Virus record (IMG/VR): IMGVR_UViG_3300009605_007043
Span: 1 to 40,953 of that record
Direction: 5' to 3' (one strand)
Source: a virus
Length of the DNA: 40,953 bases
Shown: positions 1 through 7,788 of the stretch, piece after piece
How the letters are laid out: every line of letters starts with the position of its first letter
Numbering within the stretch: the first letter of the stretch is position 1
The notes under the pieces: generated by a model
Seen by the model: only the letters and a program-made list of their open reading frames with translations
Databases searched by the model: none
Told to the model about the DNA's origin: nothing
Translations under genes and position numbers: made by a program

Positions 1-706
1 ATTTAAAGGTAATGAGTATACTGCTTTTGGTACCACATTACACACGATTTGCGAAAATCTTGTTAAAGGAGACATAGAGGATTATAATCCGCATGTCCAT
101 TTTCAAGAGGAGTTTTTGAAAAACTTACAAAGCCTTAAAGAACTAGTTCCTGATATGGAGTTTAATTCCACTCTTGTTGACGATATGAGATCTCAAGGCG
201 CTCACATTATTCAGTTTATTCTCCCTGCTCTTAAAAAGACTTTTGGTAAATTTGAATTAATTGACGTTGAAGAACAACTATATGAAACGATAAAAAATCA
301 AGATCAAAGCTTCAAAGGGTTTATTGATCTTATTATTTATACCCCAAAGGATAAGAAATATCATATAATTGATTGGAAAACATGTTCATGGGGTTGGGAT
401 AGTCGCAAAAAAACAGAAAAGATGATTACATACCAGCTTACATTATATAAGCATTTTTGGTGCAAGAAGCACAATAAAGATTACGGAGAAGTGCTTACAC
501 ATTTTGCTCTTCTCAAAAGAACAGCGAAAAAAAACAACGTTGAGATATTTAAAGTAACTAATGGCGCCAAAAAAATAGATAATGCACTTAAATTATTAAA
601 TAAGGCGCTTTATAATATTAATAAAAATATTAACATCAAAAATAGACTATCGTGTCACGGTAGATATGGAACATGTGAATATTACAAAACAGAATTCTGC
701 AAATAA
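1..706 (+). CDS. PD-(D/E)XK nuclease, RecB/Cas4-like (5' end outside window)
   Basis: The frame is open from base 2, so the gene begins before the window and 234 codons are visible. A TTG at 116 lies in this frame but is unlikely to be the start, because the upstream part (FGTTLH) reads like the conserved helix of RecB-type nucleases. The nuclease core is visible: acidic VEEQL, then GFID (Asp codon at 326), then IIDWKT (Asp at 371, Lys at 377), matching the E...D...DxK pattern. It is followed by the QLTLY helix motif (QxxxY). Three cysteines close the protein (C-x6-C-x7-C), and a fourth occurs early in the visible part (TICENL), which would suit a Cas4/AddB-like iron-sulfur cluster. Likely role: DNA end processing in phage recombination or replication. 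The family call is firm; the exact role is not. Confidence 0.8.
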   Translation, partial: FKGNEYTAFGTTLHTICENLVKGDIEDYNPHVHFQEEFLKNLQSLKELVPDMEFNSTLVDDMRSQGAHIIQFILPALKKTFGKFELIDVEEQLYETIKNQDQSFKGFIDLIIYTPKDKKYHIIDWKTCSWGWDSRKKTEKMITYQLTLYKHFWCKKHNKDYGEVLTHFALLKRTAKKNNVEIFKVTNGAKKIDNALKLLNKALYNINKNINIKNRLSCHGRYGTCEYYKTEFCK

Positions 707-711
707 AGAGG
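706..711 (+). promoter_or_regulatory. Ribosome binding site choosing start 717
   Basis: AAGAGG sits 5 bases before ATG 717. The earlier in-frame ATG at 666 lies inside the nuclease gene and would only add residues unlike the family N-terminus, so 717 is preferred. Confidence 0.6.
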
Positions 712-716
712 TTTAT

Positions 717-1994
717 ATGGAAAAAAAGATTAAGGTTTTCACCATTAGTGATATGCCACTAAGTCCTAGTGGTGTCGGAACTCAAACTAAATATGTATGT
801 GAAGCATTGTTGAGATCTGGAAAGTTTGCTATTAGGTCTTTTGGCGGCGCAATGAAGCACCCCAGTTATGATCCAATTAAAACTGAGGAATGGGGCGATG
901 ATTGGATTATGTATCCTGTTAATGGATATGGAACACCTGAGATGGTACGTTCAATACTGCGTCAGGAAAAACCAGATATTATGTGGTTTATGACCGATCC
1001 ACGATTTTGGGGATGGCTGTGGGAAATGGAAAATGAAATTAGACCTCTTCTTCCAATGGTTTATTATCATGTCTGGGACAACTATCCTTATCCCACCTAT
1101 AATAGACCTTTTTACCAATCAAACGATCTTATCGCAACTATCTCAAAAGTTACCGATGATATTGTAAAAACAGTGGCTCCCAATGTTAAATCACAATATA
1201 TTCCACATGCCGTGGATAATGAAATATTCAGACCACTAGAAAATGCAGATCAAGTAGAGGCTTTAAAAAAGGAAGTTTTTGGTGAACATTACGATCCCAA
1301 TAAATTTGTTTTCTTTTGGAATAATAGAAATGCGAGACGAAAGCAAAGTGGCTCATTAATTTTTTGGTTTAATGATTTTCTTCAAAAAGTGGGAACAGAC
1401 AAAGCATGTTTAGTTATGCATACGGAAGTAAAAGATGAGCATGGTCAGGATTTGCAAGCTATTATAGAAGAGTTAGGTTTAACCAATGGTGAAGTGTTGT
1501 TTAGTCAAGTAAAAGTTCCACCTGAGAAGTTGGCTTTGATTTATAATATGGTTGATTGTACAATTAATATTTCCGATGCTGAAGGGTTTGGTTTGGCCAC
1601 ATTAGAATCTCTTTCTTGTGGTACTCCTATTATTGTTTCTAAAACAGGAGGTCTTCAGGAACAAGTAGAATCAGCTGATGGAAAAGAAAAATATGGAATA
1701 GGCATTGAGCCGGTATCAAAGGCTATTATTGGCTCTCAAACAATCCCATGGATTTATGAAGATCGACTCAACGGTGATGATGTGATACAGGCGATGGAAA
1801 CTATGTTTTTGATGAGCAAAGAAGAAAGAACTGCATTGGGATTGGCTGGAAGAAAACATGTAATGAAAAACTATAGTTTCGAGACATTTAACAGCACTTG
1901 GGTTGAAACTTTAACCAAACTTTATGAAGAAGAAGGATCTTGGGATACTAGAAAAGACATACAACGTTGGATATTGGAGGAGATTGCATTATGA
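717..1994 (+). CDS. GT4-type glycosyltransferase (GT-B fold)
   Basis: 425 residues from ATG 717. The N-terminus (IKVFTISDMPLSPSGVGTQT) has the strand and glycine-rich loop typical of GT4 acceptor domains. The C-terminal half carries the donor-binding E-x7-E signature, E289 and E297 in EGFGLATLE, followed by SLSCGTPI and SKTGG, as in retaining GT4 enzymes. Expected role: cytoplasmic transfer of a sugar from a nucleotide sugar to a growing glycan or protein. Its stop codon overlaps the start of the next glycosyltransferase (ATGA at 1991-1994), so the two are probably translationally coupled. Donor and acceptor cannot be read from the sequence. It is the first of three consecutive GT-B genes. 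Confidence 0.85.
   Translation: MEKKIKVFTISDMPLSPSGVGTQTKYVCEALLRSGKFAIRSFGGAMKHPSYDPIKTEEWGDDWIMYPVNGYGTPEMVRSILRQEKPDIMWFMTDPRFWGWLWEMENEIRPLLPMVYYHVWDNYPYPTYNRPFYQSNDLIATISKVTDDIVKTVAPNVKSQYIPHAVDNEIFRPLENADQVEALKKEVFGEHYDPNKFVFFWNNRNARRKQSGSLIFWFNDFLQKVGTDKACLVMHTEVKDEHGQDLQAIIEELGLTNGEVLFSQVKVPPEKLALIYNMVDCTINISDAEGFGLATLESLSCGTPIIVSKTGGLQEQVESADGKEKYGIGIEPVSKAIIGSQTIPWIYEDRLNGDDVIQAMETMFLMSKEERTALGLAGRKHVMKNYSFETFNSTWVETLTKLYEEEGSWDTRKDIQRWILEEIAL
1976..1983 (+). promoter_or_regulatory. Strong ribosome binding site choosing start 1991
   Basis: GGAGGAGA lies 7 bases before ATG 1991, inside the end of the previous gene. It argues for the ATGA-overlap start at 1991 rather than the upstream in-frame ATG at 1967. 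Confidence 0.7.
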
Positions 1995-3256
1995 AAGTGA
2001 TAGTAAGAGGACCAGCACTTACAAGAACTGGATATGGAGAACATTGCCGATTTGTTCTTAGAGCTTTAAGAACTATTGAAGATAAAGTCGATATATATCT
2101 TCTTCCAGTAAATTGGGGGGAATCCAATTGGATTTGGGAAGATAACGAAGAACGTCAGTGGATCGATTATACAGTAAGAAAAACAGCTTTATATCATCAA
2201 CAGGAAAATCCTCAATATGATATGAGTATTCAAGTTACCATTCCTAACGAGTGGCAGAAAATGGCGCCAATTAATATTGGAGTAACTGCTGGTATTGAAA
2301 CAACAAAAGTGGCGCCTATATGGTTACAGCAAGCTAATGAAATGGATAAAGTAATTACTGTTTCGAATCATTCGGCCGAAACGTTTTTAAATACGGTATA
2401 TGAAGGGACACACCCAGAAACCGGTCAAAAAGTTAAACTTGAGTGCAATAAAAAACTGGACGTGGTACATTATCCGGTAAAGACTTTTGAAAATGTAGAT
2501 TTAGATTTTAACTTTTCTACTAAATTCAACTTTCTAACCGTTGCTCAGCACGGCCCAAGAAAGAATCTCGAAAATACGATTAATTGGTTTGTTGAGGAAT
2601 TTATCGACAATCGGGATGTTGGATTAGTAGTTAAAACTTTTTCAAAAGGCGGCTCAATTATTGATAGAATTCACGCAAGAAAGATGCTTCAGGGGCTATT
2701 GGGTAAATATGAAAATAGACAATGCAAAGTATATTTACTTCATGGAGACATGACTGAAGAGGAAATGCACTCCTTATATAAACACAAGGATGTTCATTGT
2801 TTAGTTTCTTTAACGCATGGTGAAGGTTTTGGATTACCTCTTTTTGAAGCTGCATATTCTGCCATGCCTGTTTTAGCAACTGATTGGAGTGGCCATTTAG
2901 ACTTTCTTTATAAACCGGTGAAAGATAAAAAGGGTAAAGAAAAATTACGACCTCATTTTGCAAAAGTCGATTTTGATTTGCAACCTGTACAACAGTATGC
3001 GGTGTGGGATGGTGTTATACAAGCAGATTCAATGTGGGCATACCCTCAACAGGGCTCTTATAAGATGAAGCTTCGCGAAGTTTATAAAGATTATGGTCGA
3101 TTTAAAGCTCAAGCAAAGAAGCTTCAAAAATGGATTGCAAAAAACTTTACTGAGGAACAGCAGCATGCAAAGTTTAAGAAATTTGTGGAAGAATGGCTTC
3201 CATCTGAAGATGAATTGAATTGGCAACAAGAGTTAGACGCAATTGAAATAATATGA
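1991..3256 (+). CDS. GT4-type glycosyltransferase
   Basis: 421 residues from ATG 1991. The N-terminal segment (RGPALTRTGYGEHCR) resembles the acceptor-domain loop of GT4 proteins that modify glycans. The donor domain contains LTHGEGFGLPLFEAA with the E-x7-E pair E278 and E286, then PVLATDWSGHLDF. There is no signal peptide or membrane segment, so it should act in the cytoplasm. It is coupled by ATGA overlaps to the gene before (1991-1994) and after (3253-3256). The aromatic, Lys/Glu-rich C-terminal tail looks family-specific. Substrates are unknown. Confidence 0.85.
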   Translation: MKVIVRGPALTRTGYGEHCRFVLRALRTIEDKVDIYLLPVNWGESNWIWEDNEERQWIDYTVRKTALYHQQENPQYDMSIQVTIPNEWQKMAPINIGVTAGIETTKVAPIWLQQANEMDKVITVSNHSAETFLNTVYEGTHPETGQKVKLECNKKLDVVHYPVKTFENVDLDFNFSTKFNFLTVAQHGPRKNLENTINWFVEEFIDNRDVGLVVKTFSKGGSIIDRIHARKMLQGLLGKYENRQCKVYLLHGDMTEEEMHSLYKHKDVHCLVSLTHGEGFGLPLFEAAYSAMPVLATDWSGHLDFLYKPVKDKKGKEKLRPHFAKVDFDLQPVQQYAVWDGVIQADSMWAYPQQGSYKMKLREVYKDYGRFKAQAKKLQKWIAKNFTEEQQHAKFKKFVEEWLPSEDELNWQQELDAIEII

Positions 3257-4122
3257 AAAACTTAGTTTTTGTTGCAGATATGTTTCGTTCTGATATTTTA
3301 GGAGGAGCGGAAAATAATGATCATGTACTAATCAACCACTTAAAATCAATTACTTCAAATCTACAGCTGATCAGCTGTCGGACCCTAACTCCAGAACATA
3401 TTGAAGAAGGCGACTTCTTTGTTATAAGTAACTTTATTTTTCTTAGCGAAATTAACAAAGAACTTATCATGAAGAAACCATATATTATATATGAGCATGA
3501 TCATAAATATATAAAAACTAGGGATCCAAGTGTTTTTCCTGGCTTTCAAATACCGGAAGATCAGGTTATAAATAAGGAATTTTATGCAAATGCCAAAATG
3601 GTAGTAGTGTTGAGTACTATATGCAAAGAAATACTTCAAAAAACACTGCAAATTGACAATGTTTTTAGTATAGGATGCAGCTTATGGTCTGATGATAGGT
3701 TAGACTATATCAAAACCCTAATAGGCGAAGAAAAGAATGAAAAGTATGCAATTTTACAATCAAGTAATCCTATAAAAAATACATCCCGCGCTATAACTTT
3801 TTGTAATAAAAACAATATTGAATTTGACTTGATAAAACCTTGCGACGAAGAAGAGTTGCTAAAACAATTGGCAAAATACGAAGGGTTGGTATTCATCCCT
3901 GGAGTGTTAGAAACGTTCTCTAGAATATCTGCGGAAGCTAAGATGTTAAATTGCAAATTAGCTACAAATCCTAGACTATTGGGATTTGGTTCTGAAGAAA
4001 TATTTAATATGACCGGTGAAATATTGATAGAAGAAATAAGAGAAAGAAAAAATAAAGCTTTACAAGTATTTGAAGAAATTATAGAAGGTACCAATGGAAA
4101 ACGTAGTAATATTAGCATCTGA
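3253..4122 (+). CDS. Short GT-B glycosyltransferase-like protein
   Basis: 289 residues, clearly shorter than the two GT4 neighbours. The N-terminus (FVADMF...LGGAENND) has the loop seen at the start of GT-B acceptor domains. Near the C-terminus GVLETFSRISAEAKML keeps an E-x7-E pair (E220, E228), followed by a CKLATNP strand, the usual donor-site layout. It begins at an ATGA overlap with the previous gene and overlaps the RpiB-HldE gene by 29 bases. Either it is a compact glycosyltransferase or a degenerate one with an accessory role; the retained E-x7-E pair favours activity. Confidence 0.65.
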   Translation: MKNLVFVADMFRSDILGGAENNDHVLINHLKSITSNLQLISCRTLTPEHIEEGDFFVISNFIFLSEINKELIMKKPYIIYEHDHKYIKTRDPSVFPGFQIPEDQVINKEFYANAKMVVVLSTICKEILQKTLQIDNVFSIGCSLWSDDRLDYIKTLIGEEKNEKYAILQSSNPIKNTSRAITFCNKNNIEFDLIKPCDEEELLKQLAKYEGLVFIPGVLETFSRISAEAKMLNCKLATNPRLLGFGSEEIFNMTGEILIEEIRERKNKALQVFEEIIEGTNGKRSNISI

Positions 4123-4963
4123 TCACAACGGCGTAGAACTAAAATCACAGATTAGGTTGTTTTTAAAAAGCAAAGGCATTATAACAATTGACATTGGACC
4201 ATATGATACAGAGAAAAAGGTTGATTATGTCGATTACGCCACTCAGCTTGGTAAAATAATATCGAATGGAGATGCATCTAAGGGAGTACTCATTTGCGGA
4301 ACAGGAGTTGGGATGAGTATCGCTGCAAATAGAAATGATAAAATTAGAGCAGCTTTGGTACATAATTATTTTACTGCTCCAAAGTGCCGAGAACACAATG
4401 ATGCTAATGTGCTTTGCTTGGGTAGCTGGATAACTCCCTATCCTCAAGCAGAAGAAATAATGAATATTTGGATTGAAACTAGCTTTGGAGAAGGTCGACA
4501 TATAAAGAGAATCGATAAACTCTCGAAACGTGAAGAAGCAGAGATTGTTTTCACTAATGGCGTATTTGACATCATCCACACAGGTCACATTGAATTATTG
4601 AACTTTTCTAAGAATTTAGGGAAAAAATTGATAGTTGGCATTAATTCAGATAAGGCTGTTAAGTCATTGAAAGGTGATGATCGACCAATCAACAACGAGA
4701 ATGATAGAAAACGTGTATTAGAATCTTTAGGAATGGTTGACCAAGTTATTATATTTGATAACGTTGATCCATATGAACTAAGAGAATCCTTGGCGCCTGA
4801 TATATTAGTCAAAGGTGGTGAATGGAGCAAAGAAGAAGTCCGAGAACGAGATAACGTATCAGACCAAATTGAAATAAAAATTTGTCCATTTGTCAAAGAT
4901 TATTCAACCACAAACACAATTAAAAAAATATCTGATATAAGCACATGTCAAAAAAAGTCTTAA
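4094..4963 (+). CDS. RpiB-type sugar-phosphate isomerase fused to HldE-type nucleotidyltransferase
   Basis: 289 residues with two enzymes in one chain. Residues 1-146 are an RpiB-type aldose-ketose isomerase: SDHNG (D10, H11), LICGTGVG with the catalytic-type C68, HND with H101, and the GEGRH segment. Residues about 150-285 match the adenylyltransferase half of HldE (RfaE domain II): FTNGVFD, nucleotide-binding HTGH (162-165), NSD, LKGDDRP, LVKGGEW and a C-terminal TTNTIKKI. HldE normally carries a PfkB kinase where this protein has RpiB; the kinase is the next, separate gene. The start at 4094 has GAAGG about 5 bases upstream. Known chemistry is pentose- or hexose-phosphate isomerisation and ATP-dependent activation of heptose-1-phosphate. 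The inference is that the fusion isomerises and later activates a sugar phosphate of one pathway. Confidence 0.88.
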   Translation: MENVVILASDHNGVELKSQIRLFLKSKGIITIDIGPYDTEKKVDYVDYATQLGKIISNGDASKGVLICGTGVGMSIAANRNDKIRAALVHNYFTAPKCREHNDANVLCLGSWITPYPQAEEIMNIWIETSFGEGRHIKRIDKLSKREEAEIVFTNGVFDIIHTGHIELLNFSKNLGKKLIVGINSDKAVKSLKGDDRPINNENDRKRVLESLGMVDQVIIFDNVDPYELRESLAPDILVKGGEWSKEEVRERDNVSDQIEIKICPFVKDYSTTNTIKKISDISTCQKKS

Positions 4964-5721
4964 TAATTGGCGATACCATAATTGATAAAGATGTTTATCT
5001 TCAAGCCATTGGTCTTTCCTTAGAATCCCCAACAATGAAAACATCTTATTGTGGTGAAAGTGTTAGCTATGGCGGTGCTGCAAACGTTGCCAAATATGCA
5101 TCTTATTTTGGATTAGATATTACTTTTGTTAGTTGTATGCCATCAGGAAATGCTAGTATATTTTCTACGCAAAATAATCTAACTATGGTCAACTTAGATG
5201 ACAAAATAGAAAATACAAAAATCAGATATTACATCGATCACGGGAATGAAAAGTATAAATACCTGCAGGTAAACAATACAAATAAGAAAATATGTGATTA
5301 TGATGTGGACTTGGATATGGACTCTTATGATATCATAGCGTTTTCTGATTATCGTAGCGGAGTGATATCTGAAAAAATAATTTCAGAGAGTATTGCTAGC
5401 ACAGCAACAACATTCGGTGCTTCGCAAGTTTCAAGTCATCAATCTAATTTCAACATGTATCAAGATATGGATTATTTAATTTGCAATGAACACGAGTCAA
5501 CTTATTTTTCTAGAAGAGAAAATGTAATCATAACTAAAGGCTCTAACGGCTGTACTTTAAACAACAAAGACTATCAAGGACTTGTAGTTAAAGATCCTAA
5601 AAACATTATAGGCGCCGGGGATTGTTTTTATGCTGCGTATCTTGCTTATGAAGACCTAGATATCGCAAACGATGTGGCACGTGCTTATATAGAAGGAAAT
5701 TTATCTAGACATGTTAAATAA
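4945..5721 (+). CDS. PfkB-family sugar kinase, HldE N-domain-like
   Basis: 258 residues. The N-terminus VLIIGDTIIDKDVY, the SLESPT segment and YGGAANVAKYASYFG align with HldE (RfaE domain I) heptose-7-phosphate kinases, including the GGAANVA sugar/phosphate-binding loop. The C-terminus has TKGSNGCTL and the catalytic GAGDCFYAAYLAY motif of PfkB kinases. It is about 50 residues shorter than usual HldE kinase domains, mainly in the middle and at the end. The start overlaps the nucleotidyltransferase gene by 19 bases, and the pair together reconstitute the two halves of HldE in swapped order. Expected reaction: ATP-dependent phosphorylation of a sugar phosphate at C1. Heptose as substrate is inferred. 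Confidence 0.8.
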   Translation: MSKKVLIIGDTIIDKDVYLQAIGLSLESPTMKTSYCGESVSYGGAANVAKYASYFGLDITFVSCMPSGNASIFSTQNNLTMVNLDDKIENTKIRYYIDHGNEKYKYLQVNNTNKKICDYDVDLDMDSYDIIAFSDYRSGVISEKIISESIASTATTFGASQVSSHQSNFNMYQDMDYLICNEHESTYFSRRENVIITKGSNGCTLNNKDYQGLVVKDPKNIIGAGDCFYAAYLAYEDLDIANDVARAYIEGNLSRHVK

Positions 5722-6394
5722 ACTAGTAGAAGTCAATCAATCGCTAAAAAAGGAAGGACTAGTAATTTTTACATGGGGTAATGCTAGCTGCAGATTCCAA
5801 GAAGATAATTCTCTTTTTATCAAACCGTCAGGAGTGCCATTCGAATTCTTAGAAGAAAAAAAATTAGCAAAGGTTGATCTAGCCACTGGAAAACATCTAG
5901 ATGGTCTGAAACCCTCAGTCGACACTCCAACGCATCTTGTGTTATACAATGCTTTTCCGGAAATCAATGCTATTATTCATACGCACTCCAAGTATTGTAC
6001 TATATTTGCGCAAGCTAAGCACGATATCCCTTGTCTTGGTACCACACATGCTGATTACTTTTATGGTGATATTCCAGTTGTTGACGAGTTAAATGAACAA
6101 GAAATAGAAGAAAACTACGAAGAGAATACTGGAATAAAAATTGTAGAATATTTTCAAGACCATAATATATCTCCAGAAGTAATTCCTGCCGCTTTATCTC
6201 CTTCTCATGGAGTCTTCGTGTGGGGAAAATCGTTAGATGAAGCATTACAAAATGCAATTATTTTAGAAAATATAGCGGAAATGGCTTACAAAACCAAGCA
6301 GTTGTGTTATAATAAACATATTACTTTTGATAATTGTTTATTAAATAAGCATTTTCTAAGAAAGCATGGCAACAAAAAATATTATGGACAATGA
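5711..6394 (+). CDS. L-ribulose-5-phosphate 4-epimerase-like class II aldolase family protein
   Basis: 227 residues, the usual AraD/UlaF/SgbE length. Recognisable blocks in order are TWGNAS (21-26), KPSG (38-41), SVDTPTH (69-75), IHTHS with metal-ligand-type H90 and H92, the near-invariant GTTHADYFYGDIP (110-122), EENTG, and PSHG with H166, the third zinc-ligand candidate. These fit the AraD subgroup better than fuculose aldolases. Expected reaction: interconversion of L-ribulose-5-phosphate and D-xylulose-5-phosphate; a related sugar phosphate is possible here. It overlaps the kinase by 11 bases. With transaldolase and RpiB nearby it would feed the non-oxidative pentose phosphate pool. Confidence 0.85.
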   Translation: MLNKLVEVNQSLKKEGLVIFTWGNASCRFQEDNSLFIKPSGVPFEFLEEKKLAKVDLATGKHLDGLKPSVDTPTHLVLYNAFPEINAIIHTHSKYCTIFAQAKHDIPCLGTTHADYFYGDIPVVDELNEQEIEENYEENTGIKIVEYFQDHNISPEVIPAALSPSHGVFVWGKSLDEALQNAIILENIAEMAYKTKQLCYNKHITFDNCLLNKHFLRKHGNKKYYGQ

Positions 6395-6797
6395 AACTAA
6401 ATACGGCAGACAAGAACTACCACCCACCTCAAGCCCCATTAAAGAAATAGATAAGTACTGGGGCGATATAAAAACCCTCTTCGAGAACGACCAATATACA
6501 GTAAAAAGAATTTTTATGAGAAAAGGTACTCAAAGCAGTATGGAGTATCATATCAAAAAAGAAGAATCGTATTATATTGAATCTGGTAAGCTTAAAGTGG
6601 GTACAAGAATTGGAAGAGGAAAAAACACCTCATTGATATTGAATAAGAATGATGTTTTACACATACCACCAGGATTTATGCATATGAGAATTGCTTTAGA
6701 AGATACTGTAATTATTGAGTTTTCAACGCTAGATGACGATGGAGATTCACACATCGTTGAAGACGGAACAATCTACAAACATGAAGAGGAGATGTAA
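6366..6797 (+). CDS. Cupin protein, mannose-6-phosphate isomerase-like
   Basis: 143 residues. YTVKRIFMRKGTQSS, EYHIKKEESYYIESG and VLHIPPGFMHMRI follow the two cupin motifs of the type II phosphomannose isomerase family. An equivalent cupin lies at 10408, so the cluster has two divergent copies; this one is less typical (EYHIKKEE in place of the usual H-x-R-x-E) and may have another substrate. ATG 6366 is chosen because a weak AAGAAAG precedes it; the alternative ATG 6384 has no ribosome site. It overlaps the epimerase gene by 29 bases and the transaldolase start by one base (TAATG). Confidence 0.7.
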   Translation: MATKNIMDNETKYGRQELPPTSSPIKEIDKYWGDIKTLFENDQYTVKRIFMRKGTQSSMEYHIKKEESYYIESGKLKVGTRIGRGKNTSLILNKNDVLHIPPGFMHMRIALEDTVIIEFSTLDDDGDSHIVEDGTIYKHEEEM

Positions 6798-7465
6798 TGA
6801 AACTTTTTTTAGATACAGCGAACATAACACAAATAGAAGACGCGATGGAGAAAGGAGTAATCCAAGGGGTTACAACAAACCCTTCTCTTTTAGCTAAAGA
6901 GCCAAAAACTGATTTTTACAACCATATACAAGAAATTGTGAATCTTTGCAAAGATTATAAGGACGGCGTACCTCTGAGCGTAGAGGTATTTGCTAATGAA
7001 CCAGATGAGATGATTAGCCAAGCAGAAGAAATCATGCAACGCTTCGATTATCATAATTTGAATATCAAAGTGCCGGTAGGTTATGAGGAATTGAAAGTAA
7101 TAAGCAGTTTAGCTGATAAAGACATACCAGTCAACTGCACATGTTGTTTTACAGCTACTCAAATGCAGTTGGCAGCGCATTCAGGCGCTAGATATGTTTC
7201 TCTTTTTTATAATCGTCTTTTTGATGTAGGAGGTTCTCCGCTAAAAGTTATACAAAGAGTGCGAAGATTCATAGAAACAAACAGATTAGAATGTGAAATT
7301 ATTGCTGGAAGCATTAGAAATGCATATGATCTAGAAGATGCCTGGGATCATGGCGCTCATATAGTCACTGCTGGTTATTCTGTAGTTCAGAAGGCAACAG
7401 TTCATCCGAAAACTACAGAGTCTGTCGACGGTTTTCTGAAAGATTTTGGAGCGTGGATTAGTTAG
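6797..7465 (+). CDS. talC: Transaldolase, small TalC/FSA-type
   Basis: 222 residues, the length of the small transaldolase / fructose-6-phosphate aldolase group. FLDTAN, VTTNPSLL and NIKVPV are diagnostic; K91 in NIKVPV is the Schiff-base lysine. Two positions that separate activities within the family can be read: SVEV has Glu (E63) where fructose-6-phosphate aldolase has Gln, and SLFYNR has Phe where the aldolase has Tyr. Both point to transaldolase, which exchanges a dihydroxyacetone unit between fructose-6-phosphate and sedoheptulose-7-phosphate. GAGGAG lies 5 bases before the start. Cyanophages also carry talC, but here it sits among nucleotide-sugar genes, suggesting a role in supplying seven-carbon sugar phosphate. 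Confidence 0.88.
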   Translation: MKLFLDTANITQIEDAMEKGVIQGVTTNPSLLAKEPKTDFYNHIQEIVNLCKDYKDGVPLSVEVFANEPDEMISQAEEIMQRFDYHNLNIKVPVGYEELKVISSLADKDIPVNCTCCFTATQMQLAAHSGARYVSLFYNRLFDVGGSPLKVIQRVRRFIETNRLECEIIAGSIRNAYDLEDAWDHGAHIVTAGYSVVQKATVHPKTTESVDGFLKDFGAWIS

Positions 7466-7788
7466 TGGTGTACGTTTTCGACATCGATGGAACGATTTGT
7501 AACACAGAAGGTTCTGATTACGAGAATTCAACTCCAAAACAAGCGAGAATAAACAAAGTTAACAATCTATATGAAAGAGGTCATACTATAATCATGCAAA
7601 CTGCCCGTGGAATGGGAAGAACAGAGAACAATCAAGAATTAGCAATAAAAATATTATATAATTTTACACAATCTCAGTTGGATGACTGGGGCGTGAAATA
7701 TCATCAATTATTCTTAGGTAAGCCTGCCGGTGATTATTATATTGATGACAAAGGAATACCAGACAAGGAGTTTTTCAATGATAAATAA
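7465..7788 (+). CDS. Small HAD-family phosphatase-like protein
   Basis: 107 residues from a GTG start that overlaps the transaldolase stop by one base. VFDIDGTIC contains the HAD nucleophile motif DxDGT; MQTARG is motif II (T-A-R-G); GKPAGDYYIDDK supplies the motif III lysine and the motif IV DD pair. There is no cap domain insertion, so it belongs to the compact HAD phosphatases found in capsule and LPS sugar clusters. A reasonable role is dephosphorylating a sugar phosphate, for example the C7 phosphate removal that GmhB does in heptose synthesis, but no residue proves that substrate. Confidence 0.75.
   Translation: MVYVFDIDGTICNTEGSDYENSTPKQARINKVNNLYERGHTIIMQTARGMGRTENNQELAIKILYNFTQSQLDDWGVKYHQLFLGKPAGDYYIDDKGIPDKEFFNDK
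7765..7770 (+). promoter_or_regulatory. Ribosome binding site choosing start 7778
   Basis: AAGGAG lies 7 bases before ATG 7778, within the end of the HAD gene. The upstream in-frame ATG at 7730 has no comparable site. Confidence 0.65.

Noticed and set aside
2355-2375. TTCGAATC motif resembling a tRNA T-loop
   Set aside because: No acceptor stem, anticodon arm or CCA can be paired around it, and it lies within a glycosyltransferase gene.
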